Source: Atrina japonica
Taxonomy: Eukaryota; Mollusca; Bivalvia; Pterioida; Pinnidae
Length of the DNA: 64,000 nt
Assembly: GCA_030159075.1 (NCBI GenBank)
Contig: BROG01000235.1
Location: forward strand, 682,001 to 746,000
Direction of reading: 5' to 3'
Numbering within the stretch: the first letter of the stretch is position 1; each line of letters begins with the position of its first letter. The notes beneath the pieces are model-generated. The model ran no database searches, was not told the DNA's origin, and saw nothing but the letters and a program-made list of their open reading frames with translations. The position numbers and the translations under genes were made by a program. Below are positions 57,801 through 64,000 of the stretch, in pieces.

Positions 57801-60452
57801 GTAACAAAAAGTGTGTATTCTTTTTCTTCATTGGAAAGTTCCTTTCTTTTTTTCCCTAGGAAATAGCCTGGATTTAGAGTGATTTTTGTTCTTAACAAAT
57901 TGCATTGTAATCATTCAGCTCATTTTGCAATAATGAACTGTCGTTATAAGGAATTGGAAAATAAGGTTCCTTCAAATTTGTTATATGCTGGTTTTACTGT
58001 ACTTACTTACAGATGTAAAATGATCTTTTGTAATCATTTATTGTTTCCTAGAAATGACAGATTTGTAGTCATAACAATGGATCTAAAAACTTCTTTTTAA
58101 AACTATTCTTAAATTAGTATAAACTTTATTTATTAAACGACTTACTTCAACTTATAGATACCTTTTGTTTTCTCTGTTGTTGGGGTAAGGGGTTGGTTAC
58201 TGTGGGAGGTAATTGGAGTACCCAGAGAAAACTCATGTGTCTAAATTGGTGACGTTTATACCATCCCACATACTTCCATGTTAAGGAATATGTATATGAC
58301 TAGGTAAAAATTCACCCAGAATTTAAATTAAGTTTTTTGGGGGATTTACGGGAAAAAAAGAGAAACTTACCGTAACTTGTCCGAATTTTGGCGTAGTATA
58401 TGACTACTTGTATGTAATGGAGAATTGTTGTCTTTTGTAGAAAATTTGTCATTAAGCAGTTCTGTTGTGCGCATGAAATGTGTTGTTGTGTACTAGTGTA
58501 AGATATATTTCTATTTATCATATGATCTGTACATTACCCAGATTAATAACAGATTGCACAAATATTTTATTTGTAACACATATAATAAAGCCTAGCATCA
58601 ATTTGATTGGCTAACGTGCGGGAAACCGAACTACATTTATTTACTACGCATGCAGTAATTGTAGTAAAAATGGCAATTTCATTTATCTGAATTACGGCGA
58701 GGACATGCTTGTGACATCACTTGAACCTTGAATGGAGCCAACAAATAAAACATATTGTGTAGATAATTATATAGCTCCATTTTTACATATACAGTGAAAC
58801 CTGTATATAGGGGCCACCCAAGGGACCAGAAAATATTTACCTTTATGTGCAGGTGACCCTTATACACAGGTTCAATTTACTTAAAGTATGCAGTCAAGGG
58901 ACTTGAAAAAACTGGCCTTTATAAGCAGGTTATCCTTATATAGAGGTGGCCACTATAGCAGGTTTTACTGTATGTGATTTGATGTAATCGTGATAATGCT
59001 GGAAGTGTATGTATAATTACAGGCAATTTCTGTAGTTTCCACAAGACTGATTTTCGACCCCATTCCCAATACAAAATACATGTATCTTTTCCCAATTTGA
59101 TGAAAAAAAATTCCCAATTTGGTGAACAGACTGACTTTTATGAAAAATGAATTATTGAAGCAAGGGAGGGGTGTATCTAGAATAGAGATTTCTTTACATC
59201 TATATATGCATGTGTGAAACTATTTTTCCCATTATGAAACAAATTCAGATTACCAATTGTGTCTCTAATGGCATTTTCCCAAAATTGGTAGAAAAAGGCC
59301 TGAATTAGTACAAATTTATAATATAAGTTGTTCACATAACACTTACAGCAAATTATAGGAAAGTACAGGTTCAGTATTTATACTGATGTAAACATATGGT
59401 GAATAAAAGCAATTTTGAAATAGATGAAATTTTGTATTTCATTTGAAAGATATTAGATATCCCATCTTATTTTGTTTTCTTACACATACTATAACTCGTC
59501 AGCCATACACAATAAGCTTTGATATTCTACACCAGTTTTACTTACATGTATGATATTCTTGTCAAGTCCATTAGAATATCTCCACAAGAAGAACAATTGC
59601 AAATCCCAAATGGGATGGGACCAGGTGTCAGGAAGGAGTCAGCATCCATTGTTAGTGCAAAGTGCATGTACTCTTAATCAGGAAAACGTTTGTAAGATTC
59701 ACCATGTTGCTGCACAGTGGAAAATTCAAGCATGTGAATATATTAAATCCAGATGAAGAATATGTTGTTGTTAGCATGTGGCTGTATGCATGTGATGGCT
59801 GTGTCTTAGTGCTTGTGTTTAAATTTTGATATGACAGATGTTTGTTAAGCACCTGTTTGAATCATGTCTTATTTCTGCAGAAAACTGGAAAATGAAATAG
59901 ATATTTCATTTCATAGAATATAATTTTTATACATGTATTGGTTAAAAAATCGGTAATTATTTTTGAATAGATAGAAATATTTCTTTCGTATAGGATAAAA
60001 AAGAGTTGTGTCTTTTTGGACCTTGTCTTACAGTTTTCAACACTTTTAAGGTCACTTTGATGAGCTTTTGTAATATCTTACTGTGTTAAATGTTCATCAT
60101 GTACTTGTGCATTGTGCCAAACATATTTTATCATCTCATACATTGTAAGTCATTGGGCCAATTCCTTACAAAATTTTTTGGCAACATCTACATGGTATGG
60201 GGAAATAAAAATCTTGGATTTCATGACAGGAATTCTGTAGAATGGATGGTGACAAGGTGACAGCTAATCCATTAAAAGTTTTACATTTGATTTTTTTTTT
60301 GTATTATGTAGGTGGAGAAGGTTAGTGTATGGTGTGGAGGTCATTCATTTACCAGACAAATCTGACTTGGATGACGAAGTTATTCATCAGTGTGAACAGT
60401 TTGTGAAATATCACAAAGAAAACTGTGCCAAACAGATTGTCAAAGATGTCAA
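36424..60452 (+). CDS. GPR155: GPR155/LYCHOS-like lysosomal membrane protein (3' end outside window)
   Basis: Thirteen exons join in consistent phase to 833 residues plus two bases: 36424-36823, 38437-38760, 39131-39245, 40478-40652, 42162-42317, 43181-43264, 45774-45982, 47023-47116, 48584-48887, 49465-49802, 50766-50861, 52133-52197, 60312-60452. The order and text follow GPR155: a PIN/auxin-carrier-like 10-helix permease half (ATQSNDFALGYPI, EYLQYIYLIAP, ALFYLGLNMVGK), a GPCR-like half (IPHQFLVCLI, VFNYGQGFFIFAIFGFD) and a linker helix. The vertebrate protein sits in the lysosome membrane, senses cholesterol and relieves GATOR1 inhibition of mTORC1. The DEP domain expected next is not in the window, so the gene runs off the right edge. 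Start: the ATG at 36424 gives an N-terminus with NIT and NTT glycosylation sites, like the family; an in-frame ATG at 36349 is possible but adds unrelated residues. Confidence 0.95.
37912..38060. mobile_element. pogo-like MITE, right end lost
   Basis: CAGTAAAACTTGCTTTAGCG followed by ACCACCT, after TA. Related to the copies at 22965 and 13339. No matching right terminus. Lies in GPR155 intron 1. Confidence 0.6.
38437..38760 (+). CDS. GPR155: GPR155 exon 2
   Basis: Acceptor TTACTTTTCAG, donor GTAAGT. Residues 134-241 with EHPEYLQYIYLIAPIS, NPLGFAFLEIQKHKNK and NPIVLMTFIGILGNF, which are transmembrane helices 4-6 of the permease fold and their loops. Confidence 0.95.
38868..39086. repeat. TG-rich microsatellite in GPR155 intron 2
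   Basis: Mixed TGTGTG, GTATGTG and TTGTTGTTG runs. Open frames across it are all C/V repeats and not coding. Confidence 0.95.
39131..39245 (+). CDS. GPR155: GPR155 exon 3
   Basis: Acceptor TTTCTTGCAG, donor GTAAGT. Residues 242-279: GDAFTASALFYLGLNMVGK, then a hydrophobic helix LGLGLIVPLLLIGTK. Confidence 0.94.
39605..40235. repeat. Minisatellite in GPR155 intron 3, about 60-bp unit
   Basis: About ten units of TATCCAGTATATCCACATGA plus TAGCAGTTTCTTACAGAG and AAAGTTGCAATATATATCCC. Some units carry an extra TATCC(T/C)GGGTTATCCAG insert, giving a higher-order pattern. Each unit contains an acceptor-like TTTCTTACAG. It lies 240 bp before exon 4, not at the junction. Confidence 0.88.
40478..40652 (+). 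CDS. GPR155: GPR155 exon 4
   Basis: Acceptor TATATTTCAG, donor GTAAGA. Residues 280-338, including MYGFLYGTFPTAPSVFLYAS, the conserved broken-helix region of the transporter half. Confidence 0.95.
42162..42317 (+). CDS. GPR155: GPR155 exon 5
   Basis: Acceptor TTTGAATGATAG, donor GTAAGT. Residues 339-390: IATGMVAGTFLSAPLMFVSA and then FDISIISMVCC, matching the end of the permease half and the start of the GPCR-like half. Confidence 0.94.
42334..42596 (+). mobile_element. tRNA-derived SINE just after exon 5
   Basis: Head GGGTCTCCGTGTGGTTAGAG with a short internal duplication, B box GGTTCGGGTCC, then the body with CTGGCTGCCACTATATAACT and an AT tail. It starts only about 16 bases past the exon 5 donor. 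Better preserved than the copy at 11197. Confidence 0.75.
43181..43264 (+). CDS. GPR155: GPR155 exon 6
   Basis: Acceptor GTTTATATTTCAG. 28 codons, IWVLIIMMFSKRYKRIPHQF then LVCLIVSH, residues 391-418. Its donor CAT|GTAAGTATCT is the first unit of the following tandem array. Confidence 0.94.
43262..44328 (+). repeat. Minisatellite grown from the GPR155 exon 6 donor
   Basis: About 26 units of 38-41 bp: CATGTAAGTATCTAAAGC followed by ATAGATCTGACATATAGTCTCA. The first unit is the real donor. By my count about 19 units keep GTAAGT; units far from the exon often read GCAAGT or GCAATT. Reading on from exon 6 into any unit hits TAA after three codons (GTA AGT ATC TAA). Confidence 0.9.
44329..44737 (+). 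mobile_element. Miniature LTR retrotransposon (TRIM) with tRNA-like LTRs
   Basis: Two 142-bp direct repeats (44329-44470 and 44596-44737) start TG and end CA and differ at one base (CAGAGTTAG/CAGGGTTAG). The 4-bp CATA flanks both ends. After the left repeat a TGGTGCCCATGTAGGGAC segment resembles a tRNA-Lys primer binding site. Before the right repeat lies a polypurine tract (GGAGGGGGATAA). The 125-bp interior has no ORF. Each LTR carries an A box (TAGCTCGATCGG) and a perfect B box (GGTTCGAATCC) around a Thr-type anticodon loop CTTGTAA. It is inserted in the minisatellite, whose units show the empty site AAGCATAGATCTG. Needs enzymes from another element to move. Confidence 0.85.
44383..44458 (+). 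promoter_or_regulatory. tRNA-Thr-like Pol III promoter in the 5' LTR
   Basis: A box near 44387-44398 and B box GGTTCGAATCC at 44431-44441. The D stem pairs (GCTC/GAGC) but the anticodon stem does not (CCAGA against ACCAG), so it is a promoter relic rather than a working tRNA. The same sequence repeats 267 bp on, in the 3' LTR. Confidence 0.7.
44741..45773 (+). repeat. Minisatellite grown from the GPR155 exon 7 acceptor
   Basis: About 20 units of roughly 50 bp: TTTTTATGCTGCAG, then TTGATGTCCTGTATTGG and TATGATATTATATGATATCA. The last junction is the real acceptor with exon 7 (CTGCAG|TTGATTGGTATTGG). Units therefore carry the acceptor plus about 27 bases of exon. By my count 17 or more keep CTGCAG. 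Several units show small irregular deletions. Confidence 0.9.
45774..45982 (+). CDS. GPR155: GPR155 exon 7
   Basis: Residues 419-487 plus two bases. LIGIGMILYKGEDCEMKS, then TMIIVGILATRCWTAVIAVT and YLLNCRSLCFVLRIKWWLYF: two to three membrane helices of the GPCR-like half. Donor GTAAGT. The first codons differ by one residue from the version seen in the array units. Confidence 0.92.
46185..46415. repeat. Minisatellite in GPR155 intron 7, about 34-bp unit
   Basis: Seven units of TTACAGGTAACAGATACTTG plus TAATTACCTTGTG. Each unit has ACAG directly joined to GTAAC, an acceptor abutting a donor. Confidence 0.85.
46560..46908. mobile_element. hAT-like MITE, copy 2
   Basis: Second copy of the element at 24142-24498, with CAGGGCTTGAATTTA at the left and GCTAATTTCGAGCTTTG at the right. 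Diverged; sits in GPR155 intron 7. Confidence 0.65.
47023..47116 (+). CDS. GPR155: GPR155 exon 8
   Basis: Acceptor TTTCTTTGCAG, donor GTAAGA. Residues 488-519: GLPVFSTGLLYLFGTHHMHD then EIDPSFHYGLDQ, matching the helix and luminal loop ending in the family's YG.(E/D)Q. Confidence 0.94.
48584..48887 (+). CDS. GPR155: GPR155 exon 9
   Basis: Acceptor TTCTTTTTACAG, donor GTATTC. Residues 520-620: a helix SILSVALLLTASVVTITSLA followed by a long basic, probably disordered cytosolic loop (RKTKRKRIKSKK) and a CDDCNQSC cluster. This loop is variable across the family. Confidence 0.9.
48935..49205. repeat. Old dispersed repeat, CCCAATTTGG family, copy 2
   Basis: Aligns with 58995-59305 across most of its length (CAGGCTTTTTCTATAGTTTCC, AATTCCCAATTTGGTG, CTAATGGCATTTTCCC). 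Lies in GPR155 intron 9. Confidence 0.7.
49465..49802 (+). CDS. GPR155: GPR155 exon 10
   Basis: Residues 621-733. Starts with six glycines, then a serine run (SGSSSTSSSISSRGS), a polar loop and the helix RFIVLLVLMQFSMFI. The acceptor is AACAGCAG, a NAGNAG tandem site: both choices (49465 or 49468) keep the frame and differ by one residue. Donor GTAAGC. Confidence 0.9.
50766..50861 (+). CDS. GPR155: GPR155 exon 11
   Basis: Acceptor ATATTTTCAG, donor GTAAGT. Residues 734-765: GLFLCAWRLFNSVISG, then IYVEIEFLDGVFNYGQ, matching the family's YVELQF...VFNFGQ. Confidence 0.95.
51640..52085. repeat. Old dispersed repeat, copy 3, split by a MITE
   Basis: CACATTCCCAATGCAAAATA begins the copy and AACATTTTCCCAAAATTG ends it. 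The pogo-like MITE at 51828-52006 interrupts it between TTTTGACA and TTTCACATT, where the copy at 48935 is continuous. Confidence 0.7.
51828..52006. mobile_element. pogo/Tc1-like MITE, copy 2
   Basis: CAGTAAAACCTG at the left, CAGGTTTCACTG at the right, TA on both sides. Nearly identical to copy 1 at 13339. Inserted in an older repeat, in GPR155 intron 11. Confidence 0.85.
52133..52197 (+). CDS. GPR155: GPR155 exon 12
   Basis: Acceptor GTGTGATTTCAG, donor GTAAGA. Residues 766-786: GFFIFAIFGFDSKFIFMPFI plus K, the last helix of the GPCR-like half. Confidence 0.95.
52722..52765. repeat. CT microsatellite
   Basis: CTCTCT run with two CC interruptions. The following TTCGATTGCTTTAGG block recurs at 54380 next to another CT run, so the two are probably one duplicated unit. 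Confidence 0.85.
53210..53590. mobile_element. Inverted relative of the MITE at 24803
   Basis: Blocks such as AGTTCAAAGGACCAC and CTTGAGTGTTTATGAGAAGA match the reverse complement of the interior of 24803-25300. The ends are poorly kept. Confidence 0.55.
53572..53642. repeat. Interrupted (TA)n
   Basis: Three TA runs separated by short unique sequence. Confidence 0.9.
55010..55075. repeat. Dispersed repeat, inverted copy of 26138-26200
   Basis: CATCAACCCCTGAAAAACAA and ATCAATGACTTAGGCCAG are the reverse complement of the other copy, with a 10-base addition. A weaker relative lies at 55825-56030. Confidence 0.6.
55361..55701. mobile_element. MITE with TACTGTATAG ends, copy 1
   Basis: Starts TACTGTATAGTTTC and ends ACTATACAGTA. 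Interior blocks (GGAAACGGTCTCACGCGAAA, TTTTCTCCCCATGAAATT) match copy 2 at 56916-57088. Intronic, no ORF. Confidence 0.65.
56916..57088. mobile_element. MITE with TACTGTATAG ends, copy 2
   Basis: TACTGTATAGTTGCTTTTAT at the left, GCTATACAGTA at the right. About half the length of copy 1 and collinear with its outer parts, so one may be a deletion form of the other. Confidence 0.7.
57505..57999. mobile_element. pogo-like MITE, long form, with TA borders
   Basis: Left end CAGTAAAACTTGAATGTAAC and right end GTTATATGCTGGTTTTACTG with TA on both sides. Inner TATAACGAA and TTCGTTATA-like motifs are mirrored. No ORF. Confidence 0.75.
58792..58970. mobile_element. pogo/Tc1-like MITE, copy 3, inverted
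   Basis: Reverse complement of copies 1 and 2: CAGTGAAACCTG at the left, CAGGTTTTACTG at the right, TA borders. Conservation among the three copies suggests recent activity. Confidence 0.85.
58995..59305. repeat. Old dispersed repeat, copy 4
   Basis: Aligns with 48935-49205. Shares CCCAATTTGGTG, GAAAAATGAATTATT and TCTAATGGCATTTTCCC. Confidence 0.7.
59560..59650. repeat. Dispersed repeat shared with 6165-6260
   Basis: CAAGTCCATTAGAATATC, then ATGGGATGGGACCAGGTG and CAGGAAGGAGTCAGC. Same orientation as the copy at 6165. Confidence 0.6.
60312..60452 (+). CDS. GPR155: GPR155 exon 13 (linker before DEP domain)
   Basis: Acceptor GTATTATGTAG, donor GTAAGA. Residues 787-833: WRRLVYGVEVIHLPDKSDLD, then a helix (HQCEQFVKYHKENCAKQI) matching the family's CQQFIHYHRDLCIRNIV just before DEP. 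Ends with two bases of a codon, so coding continues outside the window. Confidence 0.94.
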
Positions 60453-60495
60453 GTAAGATAGTGTTTTATATATTTTTAATAACCTGGTGATATTT

Positions 60496-60780
60496 TTAGC
60501 TCTCCTAGACCAAAGGTTCATATGAGCTATTGCCATCACTTGGCGTCCATCGTCTGTCGTCCATTATTTGTCTTCTGTCCTGTATTGAACTTTTTCAGTT
60601 ATCTTTTCTCCTCTGGAATCACTCGGCCATTTTATTTCAAACTCGGCTACAATCTTCCTTTGGATGTCTACATTGTGTCAGTTATGTTGATCAACTTAAC
60701 AACATGGCCACCATGGCTAAAAACAGAACATGGGGGCAGCATATATACATGTAGCATGTATCTTGAAAAGTATTTTAGCT
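60496..60780. repeat. Dispersed repeat in GPR155 intron 13
   Basis: TTTTTAGCTCTCCTAGACCA, then CTTGGCGTCCATCGTCTG and CTCTGGAATCACTCGGCC. I recall this type as very common in bivalve introns. The open frames here are chance. Confidence 0.45.
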
Positions 60781-61187
60781 AGAAAAAACTAATCTGAAAA
60801 TGATCATCACAAAAATATCTATAACATTCATTCTTACATTGGAAATATTAGAATGTCCTTCAAGGTGTAATATTCCTTTAATTGTTAATTTTAAATTTTT
60901 GGCTATCTTCCTAAAAATTATCATATATTGAAAGTTTTGGACATAAAAAAATCAGCATACAAAGAATAAAAAGTCATCCATGACAATTCTTCACATTAGA
61001 AGTTGTCTGTCTATTAAATGCTTTACCCCCTTTTGTCAAAAGTTAAATAAAGTTTCACTCCCCACATGGAGTCTGTGTGTGTTTTACCATTGATGTCTCT
61101 TTTATAAACAAATCAAAGTAAAGAAACAATAAAACACATTTATATACAATAAAACACATTTACATCAGTTATAATTTACTGGCATTT

Positions 61188-61300
61188 CATGAACTCGTAA
61201 ACCAGGAGTCCCAAGTTCAAGTTCCATCGGAGCTAGTAAATGTTCCTGTTACATTTCGTACCCAAAAGACCCTTTATTCTTGACAGGGGAAATGTTTATA
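61188..61300 (+). mobile_element. Diverged relative of the TRIM LTR and primer site
   Basis: AACTCGTAAACCAGGAGTCC, a weak B box (AGTTCAAGTTCC) and TGTTCCTGTTACA parallel the 3' half of the LTR at 44329. Next comes TTTCGTACCCAAAAGACCC where the other has its primer site. The anticodon loop reads CGT instead of TGT, still threonine. The 5' half of the LTR and the second LTR are not found. Confidence 0.55.
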
Positions 61301-61659
61301 CTGCATTGAGACATTTTGTTAAGAATTACATCAGAGTTTTGATTTATTCGTATCAATGATTTATTGATAAAATTATTGTACTTAATGTGAACATGACACT
61401 GTAAAACAAACATTTGACAGTTAATTGCTATGTTTCAGATCTAGATCATAATGCTGGTAAGTCCTGGAGCTTTCCTTGTAGGCTTTACATATTGTATATG
61501 TTTCAAACACATACAAGAAGCAAACTCCTGCCATTAATAGCAGCAGCAATAACATATTTGTACCACCATCATGATAAACATTTAATGAGATATGACCAGC
61601 TGAAAATAGTTCAATCTGATCTCAACCCCTTACATCTGATCATACCATATACTCTTCTG

Positions 61660-62300
61660 TCCCATAAAAATGCACTTCAGTCCCATCAAGTCAAACACCC
61701 TTCTGTCATATCAAGTCAATCACCCTTCTGTCCCATCAAGTCAAACACACTTCTACCCCATCAAGTCAAACACCCTTCTGTCCCATCAAGTCAGTCACAC
61801 ATACACACACACACTTCTATTTGATAAAGTCACACGCTTCTGTCCCATCAAGTCACACTTCATTCTGCACCATCAAAACTAACACAGTTCTGTCCTGTAA
61901 AGTCAAACTCCATTCTATTCCATCAAGTCATTGCCCTTCTATCGCATCAAGTCAACAATTTACACTTCTATCCCATCAAGTCAAACACACTTCTATCCCA
62001 TCAAGTCAAACACATTTCTAGCCAATCAAGTCAAACATACTTCTACCCAATCAAGTCAAACACCCTTCTTTCCCATCAAGTCTTCACCGTTATATCCTAC
62101 CAAGTAAATCACACTTCCACCCAATTAAGTCAAACACACTTCTGTCCCATCAAATCAAACTCCTTTCTGCCCTGTCAAGTCAAACTCCATTCTGTCCCAT
62201 AAAGTCAAAAACACTTCTGTCCCATTAAGTCAAACACCCTTCCATCCAATCAAGTCATCACCCTTCTATCCCATCAAGTAAATCATTCTTTGATCCATCA
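61660..62300. repeat. Minisatellite, about 23-26 bp unit
   Basis: About 25 copies of CACTTCTGTCCCATCAAGTC with AAACAC spacing. ORFs in all three plus frames are translations of this array. Confidence 0.92.
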
Positions 62301-63289
62301 GGTTTATGTTTATCATGTCAGACACCTGTTCAGTTTGTCAAGTCTGGCACACCTTTGTCTTATGAAGTTCTAAATACCTGAGGTCAGAGTTATGTTCCAT
62401 CAAATTCACACAATACATGAATTGCAATAATGCAAGTAATAAATTTACTAGCGGAAAAAAGAAACCGTGTATACTTAAAAGTTAATTAAAAACATAAAAA
62501 GTACATATGTATTCTTTGATTGCTCTTTATTCTTAAAGACATAGTTTATTATACTAAGCGCATGTTTGAGTACTCAATTTGTTAAATATCACGTTCAATT
62601 TAACTTGATGGCCACAGCACACTTTGCTGGAGTTTTGAGCCTAAGCGACACATTGGTAGTAATCGATTAGAATTTTTTTCATTGACATTTCATTGACATT
62701 GGTTTTTGGAATTTTTGATTAAGAGATGCCTCACATGATATTCGTTTGCATGCTGTTGGGAAAATGTCAAAGAAAAAGTTTGGAGTTCATTGTGGCTTGA
62801 TTTGGAATAAAATTTTGTGATGTAAGAGAAAATGCGTTATTCTCAGCCCTTTGTGAACAGAAAAAAACAAATGATTATTTATTTACAAATATACATAAAT
62901 CAAACAATTATTATAATGAAAACTCACTGATCTGTTTTGTTTTAAAAGTTTAAAGTTTGATTGTTCATGAATATCACTGTTTTTGGCGATTGCTGGAAAA
63001 GCTTGGATTCATACGACGACATAAACTCAAAAATATGCAATTGTGGCAAGGTAATGTTTGGAGTTCATTGTACCACATTGTGAAATGCTTTACAGATGCA
63101 ATTCCACATAAACGTATCACACAGAAACGTTTCACAAATGCACACAGCTTTTTTTTTAGATCATCAGCAATTTTCGCACACTGGCACACTGGCACCGTTC
63201 AGGACAAATACACACACACCTAATCAGAAAAGCACGAGGATGACCCGCGTGTGATTTCCGTTAAACATCGGCAAGATAACTTACGTATG

Positions 63290-63990
63290 GAGAACTACAT
63301 TACGAAGTTAAAAATACGTCACATTTGTGTACTCGATTCCAATCTGGTTTGTTTGACCACTAAAGCATCCCTGGGCATCAACAGATAAGTTGTGAGAGGC
63401 CAACATCCGTCCTTGATGTCCTGCTATCCGTCCTGTTCTGCTCTGGTGTCTCCAAGTTGCAAGGTTAGCATGGTGTAGGAGGCATCGTCATTTCAATAAC
63501 AGAGATTGGGTGAAAGTTCTGTTTACGGGCGAGTCAAAATTTCATCTTGATAGCAGTGACATTTGTGTTCGGGCTTACCATCGTGCCAGAGAATGTTACA
63601 TTGACGCCTGCATTTTCATCGCCGCCAAATGGATGGCGGGAGTGTTATGGTCTGTGATGGAATTACAACACATGGAAGGACCCCTTTGGTGATAGTGTAG
63701 GGCTATTTAATCAGCGTTTATGCAAGATTTTACTTCAGCACAACCAGCGTAACGTCGTTCTGCAGCAGGACAATGCACGATCGCACGCGTTGTTAGTGAC
63801 TATCTACAGCAGCAAAATATGAATATGCTACCCTGGTCTGTGATGTCACCGGATTTATCGCCTATAGAACATGTTTCGGATGAAATGGAACAATGCCCAC
63901 ATTAAAACCCCCTGCTACCTTGGATGCTTTGTGTCATTCTTTATTGTGCATATGGTGAAACATTCCCCAGGCATTTCTGCATAACCTGAT
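63290..63990 (+). pseudogene. Broken Tc1-like transposase
   Basis: Scattered frames contain the family landmarks in order: WVKVLFTGESKFHL (normally ...FxDES), then a VLWSVM-like block, QQDNAR, and SPDLSPIEHVSDEM. Several frameshifts and stops separate them. The first catalytic Asp position reads Gly, so it is dead. The copy may continue past the window; its inverted ends were not identified. Confidence 0.8.
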
Positions 63991-64000
63991 TCCTGCAATG

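Larger units (their letters stand above)
52198..60311. other. GPR155: GPR155 intron 12, 8.1 kb, repeats only
   Basis: Separates the last membrane exon from the linker exon. It holds six or more mobile-element copies listed separately and no further exon that I can recognise. Confidence 0.7.

Noticed and set aside
61438..61457. Small GPR155 exon between TTTCAG and GTAAGT
   Set aside because: Joining it to exon 13 gives a TAA stop after three codons and no DEP similarity.
61414..62021. ORFs with repeated HPSVPSSQ-like text
   Set aside because: Translations of the 23-26 bp minisatellite in all three frames.

Overview
The window is AT-rich eukaryotic DNA with small exons, long introns and dense short repeats. 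The best guess for the source is a bivalve mollusc, possibly oyster-like. This rests on the abundant TACATGTA/ACATGTAC words, the tRNA-derived SINEs, many miniature inverted-repeat transposons and the animal gene content; I could not run a species search.

Three protein genes can be built by joining exons with matching phases and GT-AG borders. (1) A minus-strand gene (2829-7876, six exons, 975 residues) encodes an unrecognised protein with a basic/coiled N-terminal half and a C-terminal array of S-x-I-P motifs, which are EB1-type microtubule plus-end binding motifs. A CRE and a TATA-like box lie at its 5' side. (2) A minus-strand pterin-4a-carbinolamine dehydratase gene (PCBD; 12570-15850) has three certain exons and a candidate first exon holding only the ATG. 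(3) A plus-strand GPR155/LYCHOS gene (36424-60452 and beyond the right edge) has 13 exons coding 833 residues. They cover the PIN-like transporter half and the GPCR-like half; the DEP domain must lie past position 64000.

The rest is mobile and repetitive DNA. It includes a PIF/Harbinger-like element (8140-9527), a MITE with 60-bp inverted ends (19731-20276), two hAT-like MITEs (33323-33793, 33957-34354), several pogo/Tc1-like MITEs with CAGT...ACTG ends and TA borders, three long near-perfect hairpins, a SINE family, a dead Tc1 transposase at the right end, and many minisatellites.

Two things stand out. First, a 409-bp miniature LTR retrotransposon (44329-44737) has 142-bp LTRs that differ at one base and carry a tRNA-Thr-like Pol III promoter. 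It has a primer-binding-site candidate, a polypurine tract and a 4-bp target duplication, and it sits inside a minisatellite whose other units are its empty sites. Second, three of the minisatellites grew out of splice junctions: the acceptor of PCBD exon 4, the donor of GPR155 exon 6 and the acceptor of GPR155 exon 7. Each leaves long rows of decoy splice sites beside the real one.
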